From Schumannella sp. 10F1B-5-1 (GTDB lineage: Bacteria > Actinomycetota > Actinomycetes > Actinomycetales > Microbacteriaceae): a stretch of 64,000 nucleotides of DNA. The notes below the pieces were generated by a model. That model saw only the letters and a list, made by a program, of their open reading frames with translations. It was not told where the DNA came from and ran no database searches. The stretch lies in assembly GCF_006517535.1 (NCBI RefSeq), contig NZ_VHQH01000040.1, forward strand, positions 62,001-126,000, in the 5' to 3' direction. This document shows, piece after piece, positions 51,641 through 60,161 of this stretch (its first letter is position 1; every line of letters begins with the position of its first letter). The position numbers and the translations under genes were made by a program.

Positions 51641-52231
51641 ATGGCCGATACGGCATTCCAGCCGAGCGTTTTTGACCGCCTTCTCAAGGACCGCATCATC
51701 TGGCTGGGCTCTGAGGTTCGCGACGACAACGCGAACGAGATCGCGGCGAAGCTGCTGCTTCTCGCCGCCGAAGACCCGAAGAAGGACATCTTCCTCTACA
51801 TCAACTCGCCCGGCGGCTCGATCACGGCCGGCATGGCGATCTACGACACGATGCAGTTCGTGCCCAACGACATCGTCACCGTCGGCATCGGCATGGCTGC
51901 GTCGATGGGCCAGCTGCTGCTCACCGCGGGCACCAAGGGCAAGCGCTACATCACGCCCAACGCGCGCGTGCTGCTGCACCAGCCCCACGGCGGGTTCGGC
52001 GGAACCTCCTCCGACATCCAGACCCAGGCCGCGCTCATCAACGACATGAAGAAGCGCCTCGCCGAGATCACCGCGGCCCAGACCGGCAAGACCGCCGAGC
52101 AGGTCAACGCCGACGGCGACCGCGACCGCTGGTTCACCGCCGAGGAGGCCCTCGAGTACGGCTTCGTCGACCACATCCGCGAGTCGGCGGCCGACGTCGT
52201 CGGCGGCGGCGGAACCGACGAGTCCAAGTAA
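51641..52231 (+). CDS. clpP1: ATP-dependent Clp protease proteolytic subunit ClpP1
   Basis: A 196-residue serine peptidase of the Clp protease, which degrades unfolded and tagged proteins fed by ClpX or ClpC. The triad is Ser88 ([10 protein letters not shown]), His113 (LLHQPHGG) and Asp162 (DGDRDRW). [20 protein letters not shown] is conserved. ATG 51641 is used because the upstream frame overlaps the promoter. It pairs with ClpP2, 33 bases downstream. In actinobacteria the two form a mixed tetradecamer. The promoter sits just after the restriction gene. Confidence 0.96.
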   Translation: MADTAFQPSVFDRLLKDRIIWLGSEVRDDNANEIAAKLLLLAAEDPKKDIFLYINSPGGSITAGMAIYDTMQFVPNDIVTVGIGMAASMGQLLLTAGTKGKRYITPNARVLLHQPHGGFGGTSSDIQTQAALINDMKKRLAEITAAQTGKTAEQVNADGDRDRWFTAEEALEYGFVDHIRESAADVVGGGGTDESK

Positions 52232-52264
52232 CGAGCGCGAAGAACGAGAGAGACGGAACGAATC

Positions 52265-52939
52265 ATGGAGACCCCCAACTTCCTGGCGGGCGGAGACCTC
52301 GCATCGCGCATGCCCTCGTCGCGCTACATCCTGCCCAGCTTCGAGGAGCGCACCGCCTACGGCTTCAAGCGTCAGGACCCCTACGCGAAGCTGTTCGAGG
52401 ACCGCATCATCTTCCTCGGCGTACAGGTGGATGACGCCTCGGCCGACGACATCATGGCCCAGCTGCTCGTGCTCGAGTCGCAGGACCCCGACCGCGACAT
52501 CGTCATGTACATCAACAGCCCCGGCGGCTCGTTCACGGCCATGACGGCGATCTACGACACGATGCAGTACATCCGCCCGCAGGTCATGACCGTGGTGCTC
52601 GGCCAGGCGGCCTCGGCCGCGGCCGTGATCGCGGCGGCCGGCGAGCCCGGCAAGCGCCTCGCGCTGCCGAACGCGCGCGTGCTCATCCACCAGCCCGCCG
52701 TCGGCGAGGCCGGTCGCGGCCAGGCGTCGGACATCGAGATCCAGGCCAAGGAGATCCTGCGCCTGCGCACCTGGCTCGAGGAGACCCTCGCGAACCACTC
52801 GAAGAAGTCGCAGGAGGAGATCAACGCCGCCATCGAGCGCGACACGATCCTCACCGCGCCGGAGGCCCTCGAGTACGGTCTGATCGACCAGGTGCTCACG
52901 AGCCGCAAGAACGTGCCGGCGCAGCTGACCGCGAAGTAG
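52265..52939 (+). CDS. clpP2: ATP-dependent Clp protease proteolytic subunit ClpP2
   Basis: A 224-residue ClpP with an N-terminal extension of about 30 residues (METPNFLAGGDLASRMPSSR) that is probably removed on maturation. The triad is Ser117 (GQAASAAAV), His142 (LIHQPAVG) and Asp193 (IERDTILT). It is in operon with clpP1 and, by family knowledge, binds the unfoldase, while ClpP1 sits on the other ring. A strong hairpin follows it, and clpX is 3.3 kb further on rather than immediately downstream. Confidence 0.96.
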   Translation: METPNFLAGGDLASRMPSSRYILPSFEERTAYGFKRQDPYAKLFEDRIIFLGVQVDDASADDIMAQLLVLESQDPDRDIVMYINSPGGSFTAMTAIYDTMQYIRPQVMTVVLGQAASAAAVIAAAGEPGKRLALPNARVLIHQPAVGEAGRGQASDIEIQAKEILRLRTWLEETLANHSKKSQEEINAAIERDTILTAPEALEYGLIDQVLTSRKNVPAQLTAK

Positions 52940-52964
52940 TCGCGCGCTGCCGGTTCACGGCATC

Positions 52965-53000
52965 ACGGAGGGCCGTCGGGGAGACCCGGCGGCCCTCCGT
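52965..53000 (+). terminator. Terminator after clpP2
   Basis: ACGGAGGGCCG and CGGCCCTCCGT are perfect arms with an inner TCGGG..CCCGG extension, 25 bases after the clpP2 stop. CGTGTCGGC follows. Confidence 0.85.
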
Positions 53001-53085
53001 CGTGTCGGCGGGTTCGGCGGATGCCCGACCACGGCCCCGTCTGCAGGGGTGCCGGCGCCGGCGGCGCGGGCGTAGGGTGCCGGGC

Positions 53086-53531
53086 ATGGCGGCGCACGAG
53101 GTCGACGAGCAGGTGGTGCGGGCGTATCGCGCGGGCGAGGATCTCGGCGTACCGGGCGTGCACCGCGACCGGCTCGTGCTGCTCACCACGACCGGACGCC
53201 GCACGGGCGAGCCGCGCACCTCGCCGATGATGTTCGTGCGGCCCGGTGACGTCGGGGCCGACGACCTCGGGCCCGGCGACGGCGTGCTCGTGATCGCGTC
53301 GGGCGCCGGATCGCCGCGCGATCCGCCTGGTACGGCAACCTCGTCGCCGACCCCGCGGTGCATGTCGAGCTGCCCGACGACGAGTGGGATGCGCGCGCCG
53401 AGACGCTCGTCGGCGACGAGCGGGCCCGGGTCTGGGCCGCACTGCTCGAGCGCTTCCCGTTCTTCGCCGAGCACGAAGCGAAAGCGGGCCGCGAGATCCC
53501 CGTCGTGCGACTGGTTCCCGCGACCCGCTAG
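53086..53531 (+). pseudogene. F420-type nitroreductase/quinone reductase family gene with frameshift
   Basis: The first part reads MAAHEVDEQVVRAYRAGEDL, then VLLTTTGRRTGEPRTSPMMF, as in deazaflavin-dependent nitroreductase family proteins. At about 53322 the frame shifts. The continuation lies one frame back (AWYGNLVADPAVHVELPDDE, RVWAALLERFPFFAEHEAKA, REIPVVRLVPATR) and ends at TAG 53529. Relatives read RDPAWY.NL at this point, so loss of one C (GATCCGCC for GATCCCGCC) explains it. As it stands the product would be a truncated chimera. A sequencing error in the C-run is the main alternative. Confidence 0.82.
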
Positions 53532-53573
53532 GGCAGCTCCGTGTGGGCGTGACGCCTCTCGGGGTGACGAGGG

Positions 53574-54515
53574 TCAGTCCCCGCCGCCTCCGCCGGAATC
53601 TCCGCCGCCGGAGTCTCCGCCCCCGGAGTCGCTCCCCGAGCTCGATCCGCTGTCCGACGGCGAGGCCGACGGCGACGGGTCCGATCCGGGCGCGTCGCTG
53701 CCGCGTCCGTCTCCGTCGTCGCCACGGCCCGGGTCGCGATCGAGCGTCGCGCCTCCCGCCGCGCCGGTGCCCGCATCCACGGGCGTCGTCGTGTCACCGG
53801 AGCGACCGCGGCCGCCGCCCCGCGCATCCCGAGGCTTGCGCGTGAGCACGAGCAGCGTCACGCCGCCCGCGATCAGCACCGCGAGGATCGCGCCGCCGAT
53901 CCACAGCACATCGCCGAGGGGCACGGTGGACTCGTCGGAGCCCGTCGCGGTGTCGTCGGCGCCGTCGCTCGCCGCCGAGCTCGGCGCGGCCGTCGCCTCG
54001 CCGCCCGAGCACGCCGGGTTGCCGTCGGCGCCCGGCTTCGGCGCCGTGAAGTCGGCGGGGGGCTGCCAGGTGAACGGGAAGTCGCCGCTGACCGTGTGGC
54101 CGTCGGCCGACACGAGCTGCCAGGTGAGGGTGTAGCCGCCGCCCGGTCCGAGCACGGCGGGCACGGTCATCACGTTGTCGACGATCTCGGGTTCGGCGGG
54201 GCAGTAGCTCCAGCCGTCGGGGCCGTCGACCTCGATCGCGAAACCGCGTCCGCCGCCCTGCAGGTCGAGCATGTTCAGGTCGGTCGTGATGCTGAAGTTC
54301 TCGGGCACGGCCGTGACCGTCGAGTCGGCGGTCGGAACCGTCGCGACGACGCGATTGTGCGCGGACGCGGGGGAGGCCGCGCCGACGACCGCGCCGGCCA
54401 GGCCGAGGGTCCCACCCAGCGCCAGCAGGGCGACGGCGGTCAGCCGCCGCTGCCCGGCCGGGCGGTGCGAGACCGCCCGGCCGGTGGTGCGGGATGCGCG
54501 GCTCGCGCCGATCAC
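53574..54515 (-). CDS. CopC-domain copper resistance protein with membrane anchor
   Basis: A 313-residue exported protein. The signal peptide ends ASA with the mature protein starting HNRVV, so a His is at position 1 as in CopC copper ligation. TADSTVTAVPENFSITTDLN, WQLVSADGHTVSGDFPFTW (the second CopC signature) and WSYCPAEPEIV follow. One membrane helix near residues 200-222 (VLWIGGAILAVLIAGGVTLL) anchors it. The C-terminal 80 residues are a Gly/Ser/Asp repeat tail. GTG start overlaps the YcnI stop (GTGA). It probably carries copper outside the membrane. Confidence 0.87.
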   Translation of the reverse strand: MIGASRASRTTGRAVSHRPAGQRRLTAVALLALGGTLGLAGAVVGAASPASAHNRVVATVPTADSTVTAVPENFSITTDLNMLDLQGGGRGFAIEVDGPDGWSYCPAEPEIVDNVMTVPAVLGPGGGYTLTWQLVSADGHTVSGDFPFTWQPPADFTAPKPGADGNPACSGGEATAAPSSAASDGADDTATGSDESTVPLGDVLWIGGAILAVLIAGGVTLLVLTRKPRDARGGGRGRSGDTTTPVDAGTGAAGGATLDRDPGRGDDGDGRGSDAPGSDPSPSASPSDSGSSSGSDSGGGDSGGGDSGGGGGD

Positions 54516-55318
54516 GCCGCTCCCGATCCGCGGCGCGCCCGGCTGATGCCGAGGGCGCCCACGATGAGCCCGATCACGCCGACCACGAGGCCGGCCACGC
54601 CGAGCACGCGCGCGAGCACGTCGGGCTGCGACGTCGACGACGCCGCGGTCGCATCGGAGGCGTCCGCGTCGGAGTGGGTGTCGGCATCCGCGTGCGCACC
54701 GCCGTGCTCGTCGGCCGGCGGCGCCTCGTTGACATAGAGCGTCGGCGCCGGGTTCTCGGCGTCGCTCGTGGTCTCATCCCAGTCGACGACGCTGCCGTCG
54801 CTGTAGGTCTGGTGCGCCGGCAGCGACAGCGAGTCGACGTCGGGCACGGGACCGATCGTGAGGGGGAACTGCGTGAACTCGCCGGGCGCGAGTCCGGCTC
54901 CGGTCGCGGTCCAGATCACGTGGGTGTAGGCCTCGGTGATGGTGCTGTCGCCGACCTTCACCTCCTTCGGCAGCTTCTCCTTCACGAGCTGCGCCGTCCA
55001 TCCGTCGACCGGCTGGTAGGCGACGTACGACAGGGGCGTGTCGGTGGGCAGGTCGAGCTCGACCCTGGTGGTGGATGCGGTGTCCGACTCGGTCGGCACC
55101 TTGACGTTGACCGTGGCGTAGCCGCCGGCGTCGGCGGAGTTCGGGTTGACGGTCACGTGCGCGCTCGCGGCGAGCGGGGCGGCGAGCGCGAGCAGGGCGC
55201 CGGCACCGAGCGCCGCGGCGCCGAGGGCGAGCGGGCGTCGACGGCGTGCGCTCGCGAGCGGAGCGCCGATCGTGGTCGAGGCGGACGGGGTGGCGGGGTG
55301 CGCGGAAGCGCGGTTCAT
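54512..55318 (-). CDS. YcnI family copper-binding membrane protein
   Basis: A 268-residue exported DUF1775 (YcnI) protein that binds Cu(II) outside the membrane. The signal peptide (ALGAGALLALAAPLAASAHV) is cleaved before His, giving the essential N-terminal His of AHVTVNPNSADAGGYATVNV. FTQFPLTIGPVPDVDSLSL and SYVAYQPVDGWTAQLVKEKL are conserved. A linker with several His/Asp residues (DEHGGAHADADTHSDADASD) could hold further metal. A C-terminal helix (LARVLGVAGLVVGVIGLIVG) anchors it. It precedes copC with a four-base overlap. Ribosome binding site AGGAG. Confidence 0.9.
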   Translation of the reverse strand: MNRASAHPATPSASTTIGAPLASARRRRPLALGAAALGAGALLALAAPLAASAHVTVNPNSADAGGYATVNVKVPTESDTASTTRVELDLPTDTPLSYVAYQPVDGWTAQLVKEKLPKEVKVGDSTITEAYTHVIWTATGAGLAPGEFTQFPLTIGPVPDVDSLSLPAHQTYSDGSVVDWDETTSDAENPAPTLYVNEAPPADEHGGAHADADTHSDADASDATAASSTSQPDVLARVLGVAGLVVGVIGLIVGALGISRARRGSGAA

Positions 55319-55421
55319 GATGTCTCCTAGGTCGCCGCGGTGAGCGGCGATCGTTCGCGGGATGCGCGGCCGCACGGATCGGCGGCACGCGAAGCCGTCC
55401 GGCGTCGAGCCGGCGGCGGGG

Positions 55422-56126
55422 TCATACGAACGGGAGAGCGGGTGGTCCGCGGAGCGGGGTCGTGCGGGTGAGCAGGGCGGAGCGCAGCCGCTGCACGACG
55501 CCCGCGTCGTGGCCGAGGCGCGCGGCGCGGGCCCGGGCGAGCGCGGCCGCGCGGGCGGCGACGAGGTCGGCCGCCTGGGCGGCGATGGCCCGCAGCGCGC
55601 TGAGGACGCGGGCCGCCGGCAGCGCGAGCAGGGATGCGCGGCGCACGAGCAGCGTCCAGAGCGCCTGCTCGACCCAGCGCAGCAGCACGACGGTGGCGAC
55701 CGCCGCCACCAGGTGGGCGGCCAGCATCCGCGGCTCGGTGAGGTGCACGAGGTGCGAGACCGAGCCGGAGCCGGCAGCTCCGGTGGCCGCCGCGCCCGTC
55801 AGCCCCGCGACGGCCTCGCGCGTCGCCGCGTCGCCGTGCACGTGCGCCGCGGCGACGACCCCGGGTCCGCCGAGCAGCACGAAGAGGTAGTGGAACGCCG
55901 CCTGACTGGGCAGCACGATCGCCAGCAGCCGCGGCAGCGAGGGGCGCCGGGCGGTCAGCAGGGTGCCGAGCAGGATCGCGAACACCAGCCCGACCGCGAT
56001 CGCGAGCCATCCGGGCAGGTCGGCCCCGCCGGCGCCGTGCGACACCGCCGCGATCAGCATCGCCGTCGTGCCCGCGAGCGTGCCGCGCGCGGTGCGCGCC
56101 GCACGGGACTGCAGGGCGGTCGACAT
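55422..56126 (-). CDS. Membrane protein upstream of the copper operon
   Basis: A 234-residue polytopic protein with about four membrane segments: LAGTTAMLIAAVSHGAGGAD (His), WLAIAVGLVFAILLGTLLTA, LAIVLPSQAAFHYLFVLLGG and MLAAHLVAAVATVVLLRWVE. Loops contain AAAHVHGDAATRE and SHLVHLTEPRM, histidines that could bind metal. The basic C-terminal third (LRAIAAQAADLVAARAAALA) is cytoplasmic. I recognise its position beside YcnI and CopC as typical in actinobacteria, with function unknown. It is 103 bases upstream of the YcnI start. Confidence 0.75.
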   Translation of the reverse strand: MSTALQSRAARTARGTLAGTTAMLIAAVSHGAGGADLPGWLAIAVGLVFAILLGTLLTARRPSLPRLLAIVLPSQAAFHYLFVLLGGPGVVAAAHVHGDAATREAVAGLTGAAATGAAGSGSVSHLVHLTEPRMLAAHLVAAVATVVLLRWVEQALWTLLVRRASLLALPAARVLSALRAIAAQAADLVAARAAALARARAARLGHDAGVVQRLRSALLTRTTPLRGPPALPFV

Positions 56127-56294
56127 GTCGGGCCTCTCGGGCTCGCTGTTCGGGGTGTCGCGACCGGGATGTCGGCCGTCGCATCCAGTCTAAGAGTGTG
56201 ACGACACCCCATGACGCCCCACCAGGACGGGGTGCACGCCCCGATCGCCGTTCCGGACTAGGCTTCGGGGAACAGTTCGGGGAGGGAGACCTGG

Positions 56295-57572
56295 ATGGCA
56301 CGCATCGGTGAGAGTGCCGACCTGCTCAAGTGCTCCTTCTGCGGCAAGTCGCAGAAGCAGGTGCAGCAGCTGATCGCCGGTCCCGGCGTCTACATCTGCG
56401 ATGAGTGCGTCGAACTGTGCAACGAGATCATCGAGGAGCGCCTGGCCGAAGCCGGCGAGGAGGCCTCGAGCGAGTTCGACCTGCCCAAGCCGCGCGAGAT
56501 CTTCGACTTCCTCGAGGAGTACGTGATCGGTCAGGCTCCCGCCAAGCGGGCGCTGTCGGTGGCGGTCTACAACCACTACAAGCGCATCCGCGCGCGCGGC
56601 CAGCTGGTCAGCGCCGACGCGGTGCTCGACGACATCGAGATCGCCAAGAGCAACATCCTGCTCATCGGCCCGACCGGCTGCGGCAAGACCTATCTGGCCC
56701 AGACGCTGGCGAAGCGCCTCAACGTGCCCTTCGCGGTGGCGGATGCGACGGCCCTGACCGAGGCGGGCTACGTCGGCGAAGACGTCGAGAACATCCTGCT
56801 GAAGCTCATCCAGGCCGCCGACTACGACGTCAAGCGCGCCGAGACCGGCATCATCTACATCGACGAGGTCGACAAGATCGCCCGCAAGGCCGAGAACCCG
56901 TCGATCACCCGCGACGTGTCGGGCGAGGGCGTGCAGCAGGCGCTGCTGAAGATCCTCGAGGGCACGGTCGCCTCGGTTCCGCCGCAGGGCGGCCGCAAGC
57001 ACCCGCACCAGGAGTTCATCCAGATCGACACGACGAACGTGCTGTTCATCGTGGCCGGCGCCTTCGCCGGGCTGGAGGACATCATCTCGGGTCGCGTGGG
57101 CAAGCGCGGCATCGGCTTCGGCGCCCCGCTGCACTCGAAGCGCGACGAGGCGACCCTGTTCAGCTCGGTTCTGCCCGAGGATCTGCACAAGTTCGGCCTC
57201 ATCCCCGAGTTCATCGGCCGTCTGCCCGTCGTCACGACGGTATCGCCGCTCGACCAGCACGCGCTCATGCAGATCCTGACCGAGCCGAAGAACGCGCTCG
57301 TGAAGCAGTACCAGCGCATGTTCGAGCTCGACGGCGTCGAGCTCGAGTTCGAGCACGACGCGCTCGAGGCGATCGCCGACCTGGCCGTGCTGCGGCAGAC
57401 CGGCGCACGTGGTCTGCGCGCGATCCTCGAAGAGGTGCTCGGGCCGATCATGTTCGATGTGCCCAGCGACGACGACGTGGCCCGCGTGGTCATCACCCGG
57501 GATGTGGTGAGCAGCAACGCGGCGCCGACGATCGTGCCGCGTCAGCCGCGTCGCGCCGAGAAGTCCGCCTGA
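56295..57572 (+). CDS. clpX: ATP-dependent Clp protease ATP-binding subunit ClpX
   Basis: A 425-residue AAA+ unfoldase that recognises tagged proteins and feeds the ClpP chamber. The N-terminal zinc finger has C13, C16, C35 and C38 ([10 protein letters not shown] and [10 protein letters not shown]). Walker A is GPTGCGKT near 125-132, Walker [12 protein letters not shown], the pore loop GYVGED and the second-region motif [17 protein letters not shown]. Ribosome binding site GGGAGGG. It lies 3.3 kb from clpP2, with the copper operon and a nitroreductase remnant between. The following BenE-type gene may be cotranscribed. Confidence 0.96.
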   Translation: MARIGESADLLKCSFCGKSQKQVQQLIAGPGVYICDECVELCNEIIEERLAEAGEEASSEFDLPKPREIFDFLEEYVIGQAPAKRALSVAVYNHYKRIRARGQLVSADAVLDDIEIAKSNILLIGPTGCGKTYLAQTLAKRLNVPFAVADATALTEAGYVGEDVENILLKLIQAADYDVKRAETGIIYIDEVDKIARKAENPSITRDVSGEGVQQALLKILEGTVASVPPQGGRKHPHQEFIQIDTTNVLFIVAGAFAGLEDIISGRVGKRGIGFGAPLHSKRDEATLFSSVLPEDLHKFGLIPEFIGRLPVVTTVSPLDQHALMQILTEPKNALVKQYQRMFELDGVELEFEHDALEAIADLAVLRQTGARGLRAILEEVLGPIMFDVPSDDDVARVVITRDVVSSNAAPTIVPRQPRRAEKSA

Positions 57573-57579
57573 GGCTCGG

Positions 57580-58782
57580 CTGAGCGAGCACTCCGCCCGC
57601 CGCCCGGCGGGCGCCGGACTGCTGCAGCCGATCTCGGCGGGCACGGTCGGCGCTGTCACGGGCTTCGCGTCGTCGTTCGCGCTCGTCATCGCGGGGCTGA
57701 CCGCGGTCGGCGCGACGCCGGAAGAGGCCTCGTCGGGGCTGCTCGTGCTGTGCCTCGGGCAGGCGCTGCTGGCGATCGTGCTGAGCCTGCGGTTCCGTCT
57801 CCCGCTCTCCTTCGCCTGGTCGACGCCCGGCGCGGCCGTGCTCGTCGCGGCCGGAGCCACGACGGGCGACTACTCCGCCGCGGTCGGAGCCTTCCTCGTC
57901 GCGTCGGCGCTCATGGTGATCACCGGCTTCTGGCCGTGGCTCGCGCGCATGGCGACGAGCATCCCGAAGCCGATCGCGAGCGCGATGCTCGCGGGCATCC
58001 TGTTCCCGATCTGCATCTCGCCCGTGCAGGCGACGGTCGAGCATCCGCTGCTGGCGCTGCCGCCGATCGTGATCTGGCTGCTGCTCAGTCGCCTCGCGCC
58101 GCGCTGGGCCGTGCCCGGCGCCGTCGCGGCGACGGCGGTCGCCGTGCTCGTCGCCGCCGGGCCGTCATGGACCGACGGCGCGCACCTCGCCCCGGTGCTG
58201 ACGTTCACGGCCCCGACCTTCGATCCGGCCGTGATCGTGGGCATCGGCGTGCCCCTCTACCTCGTCACGATGGCGGGCCAGCAGATTCCCGGATTCACGG
58301 TGCTCTCGACCTTCGGCTACCCGCAGGCGCCGACCCGCACGATCCTCGCGTCGACCGGCATCGTGTCGGCCGCGGGCGCGACGCTCGGCGGCTTCCAGGT
58401 GAACCTGTCGGCGCTCACGGCGGCGATCATGGCGGGGCCCGACTCGCATCCCGACCGCGACCGGCGCTGGATCGCGTCGCTGACCGGCGGCATCCTGTAC
58501 CTCGCCATCGGGTTCGGGGCGGGCGTGGCCGCGGCGCTCGTGCAGGCCAGCCCGCCGGTGCTGATCGAGTCGGCCGCAGGCCTCGCGCTGCTCGGAGCCC
58601 TCATCACGGCCGTCGTCGGGGCGCTCGAGGATGCGCGGCACCGTGTCGTCGCGATCGCGACGTTCCTCGTGGTGGCGTCGGGCGTGGCGGTCGGCGGCAT
58701 CGGCTCGGCCGTGTTGGGGCTGGTGGTCGGCGGCGTCATGATGCTCGTGCTGAATCTGGGGCGACGCCGCGCGGAGCGCTGA
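57580..58782 (+). CDS. BenE-family benzoate/H+-symporter-like protein, CTG start
   Basis: A 400-residue membrane transporter of the benzoate/purine-like (BenE) type. [73 protein letters not shown] and [20 protein letters not shown] match the family core. About eleven helices run to the C-terminus ([20 protein letters not shown]). No ATG, GTG or TTG opens the frame upstream of the first helix. The only plausible initiator is CTG at 57580 (CTG AGC GAG). GTG at 57745 would remove 55 conserved residues. Eight bases after clpX. Confidence 0.82.
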   Translation: MSEHSARRPAGAGLLQPISAGTVGAVTGFASSFALVIAGLTAVGATPEEASSGLLVLCLGQALLAIVLSLRFRLPLSFAWSTPGAAVLVAAGATTGDYSAAVGAFLVASALMVITGFWPWLARMATSIPKPIASAMLAGILFPICISPVQATVEHPLLALPPIVIWLLLSRLAPRWAVPGAVAATAVAVLVAAGPSWTDGAHLAPVLTFTAPTFDPAVIVGIGVPLYLVTMAGQQIPGFTVLSTFGYPQAPTRTILASTGIVSAAGATLGGFQVNLSALTAAIMAGPDSHPDRDRRWIASLTGGILYLAIGFGAGVAAALVQASPPVLIESAAGLALLGALITAVVGALEDARHRVVAIATFLVVASGVAVGGIGSAVLGLVVGGVMMLVLNLGRRRAER

Positions 58783-58865
58783 GCCACGGTGCGACGCCGT
58801 CGCGGCCGGCACGGCAGGGGGACCCCGCACGGAATCGTGAGCGGGCCCCGGGCGTTGCAGACCGG

Positions 58866-59885
58866 GTGAGCGTTCCCCTCTCGATCCTCGATCTCGCCCC
58901 CATCGTCAGCGGCGGAGACCACGCCTCCGCCCTCGCCGACACGATCACGGTCGCGAAGGCCGCCGATGCCGCCGGCTACGAGCGGTTCTGGGTCGCCGAG
59001 CACCACGGCATGCCCTCGATCGCGAGCTCGGCGCCCGCCGTGCTGATCGGCGCCGTCGCCGCGGCGACCGAGCGCATCCGGGTCGGCTCGGGCGGGGTCA
59101 TGCTGCCGAACCACTCCTCGCTCGTGATCGCCGAGCAGTTCGGAACCCTCGTCGCGCTGCACGGCGACCGCATCGACCTCGGGCTCGGCCGCGCGGCGGG
59201 CACCGACCCGACCGTCTCGGCGGCGATCCGCCGCAACGTCGGCGCCGAGACGGTCGACGACTTCCCGAATCAGGTGATCGAGCTGCTCGCCTACTTCGGC
59301 ACGATCCCGCCGCTCGAGAGCGGGCAGGGCGGTCGCATCGTCGCGATCCCGGGCATGGGGGATGCGCCGGAGCTCTGGCTGCTCGGCTCGAGCGACTTCA
59401 GCGCCCGCCTCGCCGGGGCGATGGGGCTGCCGTTCGCGTTCGCCCACCACTTCGCGGGCGGCGAGATGACCGACGTCGTGTTCGAGCTCTACCGGCGCGC
59501 CTTCACGCCGTCGGTCGTGCTGCGCGAGCCGCGGTCGATGCTCGCGGTCGCGACGACCGTCGGCCCCGACGACGCCGAGGCGCGCCGCCGTGCGCTGCCC
59601 CAGGCTCTGGTGCAGCTGCGGATGCGCTCCGGTCGGCTGCCGGCGCGCATCCCGACCATCGAGGAGGCCGAGCAGCACCCGTGGACCGACGCGGAGACCG
59701 CGTGGGTGGATGCGCGGCTCGCCCAGCAGGCCGTCGGCTCCGCATCGACCGTGCGGGCCGCCCTCGACGCGCTGGTCGAGCGCACGGGCGCGGACGAGCT
59801 CGTGCTCGCCGTGCACGGCTCGCGCCTGAGCGATCGCCTCGACACGGTGCAGGCGCTCGCCCCGCAGCCGGTCACGTCCGCCTGA
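58866..59885 (+). CDS. LLM class flavin-dependent oxidoreductase (MsnO8-type)
   Basis: A 339-residue bacterial luciferase-like monooxygenase. [40 protein letters not shown] with the conserved [26 protein letters not shown] and [20 protein letters not shown] (with [11 protein letters not shown]) are typical. [20 protein letters not shown] and [10 protein letters not shown] carry the C-terminal flavin contacts. It uses FMN or F420 to oxidise an unknown substrate. GTG start (58866) is 84 bases after the BenE-type stop. Confidence 0.9.
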   Translation: MSVPLSILDLAPIVSGGDHASALADTITVAKAADAAGYERFWVAEHHGMPSIASSAPAVLIGAVAAATERIRVGSGGVMLPNHSSLVIAEQFGTLVALHGDRIDLGLGRAAGTDPTVSAAIRRNVGAETVDDFPNQVIELLAYFGTIPPLESGQGGRIVAIPGMGDAPELWLLGSSDFSARLAGAMGLPFAFAHHFAGGEMTDVVFELYRRAFTPSVVLREPRSMLAVATTVGPDDAEARRRALPQALVQLRMRSGRLPARIPTIEEAEQHPWTDAETAWVDARLAQQAVGSASTVRAALDALVERTGADELVLAVHGSRLSDRLDTVQALAPQPVTSA

Positions 59886-59890
59886 CCCTC

Positions 59891-59960
59891 ACGCAATTCA
59901 GCACGGATGCGCGCTGGCGCCCCGCGCGGGGCGTCGCGGTCGATTCGTGCTGAGTTGCGT
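59891..59960. repeat. Family C hairpin element, copy 2
   Basis: A 70-base element starting 6 bases after the LLM oxidoreductase stop. Arms ACGCAATTCAGCACGGAT.. and ..ATTCGTGCTGAGTTGCGT pair with two mismatches. The interior CTGGCGCCCCGCGCGGGGCG folds on its own. Confidence 0.88.
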
Positions 59961-59982
59961 CGGCACTGTGGGGTGGTGGGTG

Positions 59983-60052
59983 ACGCAATTCAGCACGGAT
60001 TCGCTGTGGCGCCCCGTGCGGGCCCCACGGCCGAATCCGTGCTGAATTGCGT
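59983..60052. repeat. Family C hairpin element, copy 3
   Basis: A 70-base element 22 bases after copy 2, in the same orientation. Its arms are perfect over 21 bases (ACGCAATTCAGCACGGATTC.. with its complement). The interior TGTGGCGCCCCGTGCGGGCC is related to copy 2. The exact arms suggest recent or maintained copying. Confidence 0.9.
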
Positions 60053-60080
60053 CACGGCCGCGGAAGACGCGAGCGGTCGG

Positions 60081-60150
60081 CGGGCGGCCCGGCGCGGGCG
60101 GCCCGGTGCGAGCGGCCCGGTGCGAGCGGCCCGGTGCGGGCGGCCCGGCG
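60081..60150. repeat. Five-copy 14-bp minisatellite
   Basis: Five adjacent copies of CGGGCGGCCCGGCG/CGAGCGGCCCGGTG at 60081, 60095, 60109, 60123 and 60137. Variation is limited to three positions. It ends 11 bases before the dcp stop codon. It could serve as a terminator or be a variable-number locus. Confidence 0.85.
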
Positions 60151-60161
60151 CGGGCCCGGGC

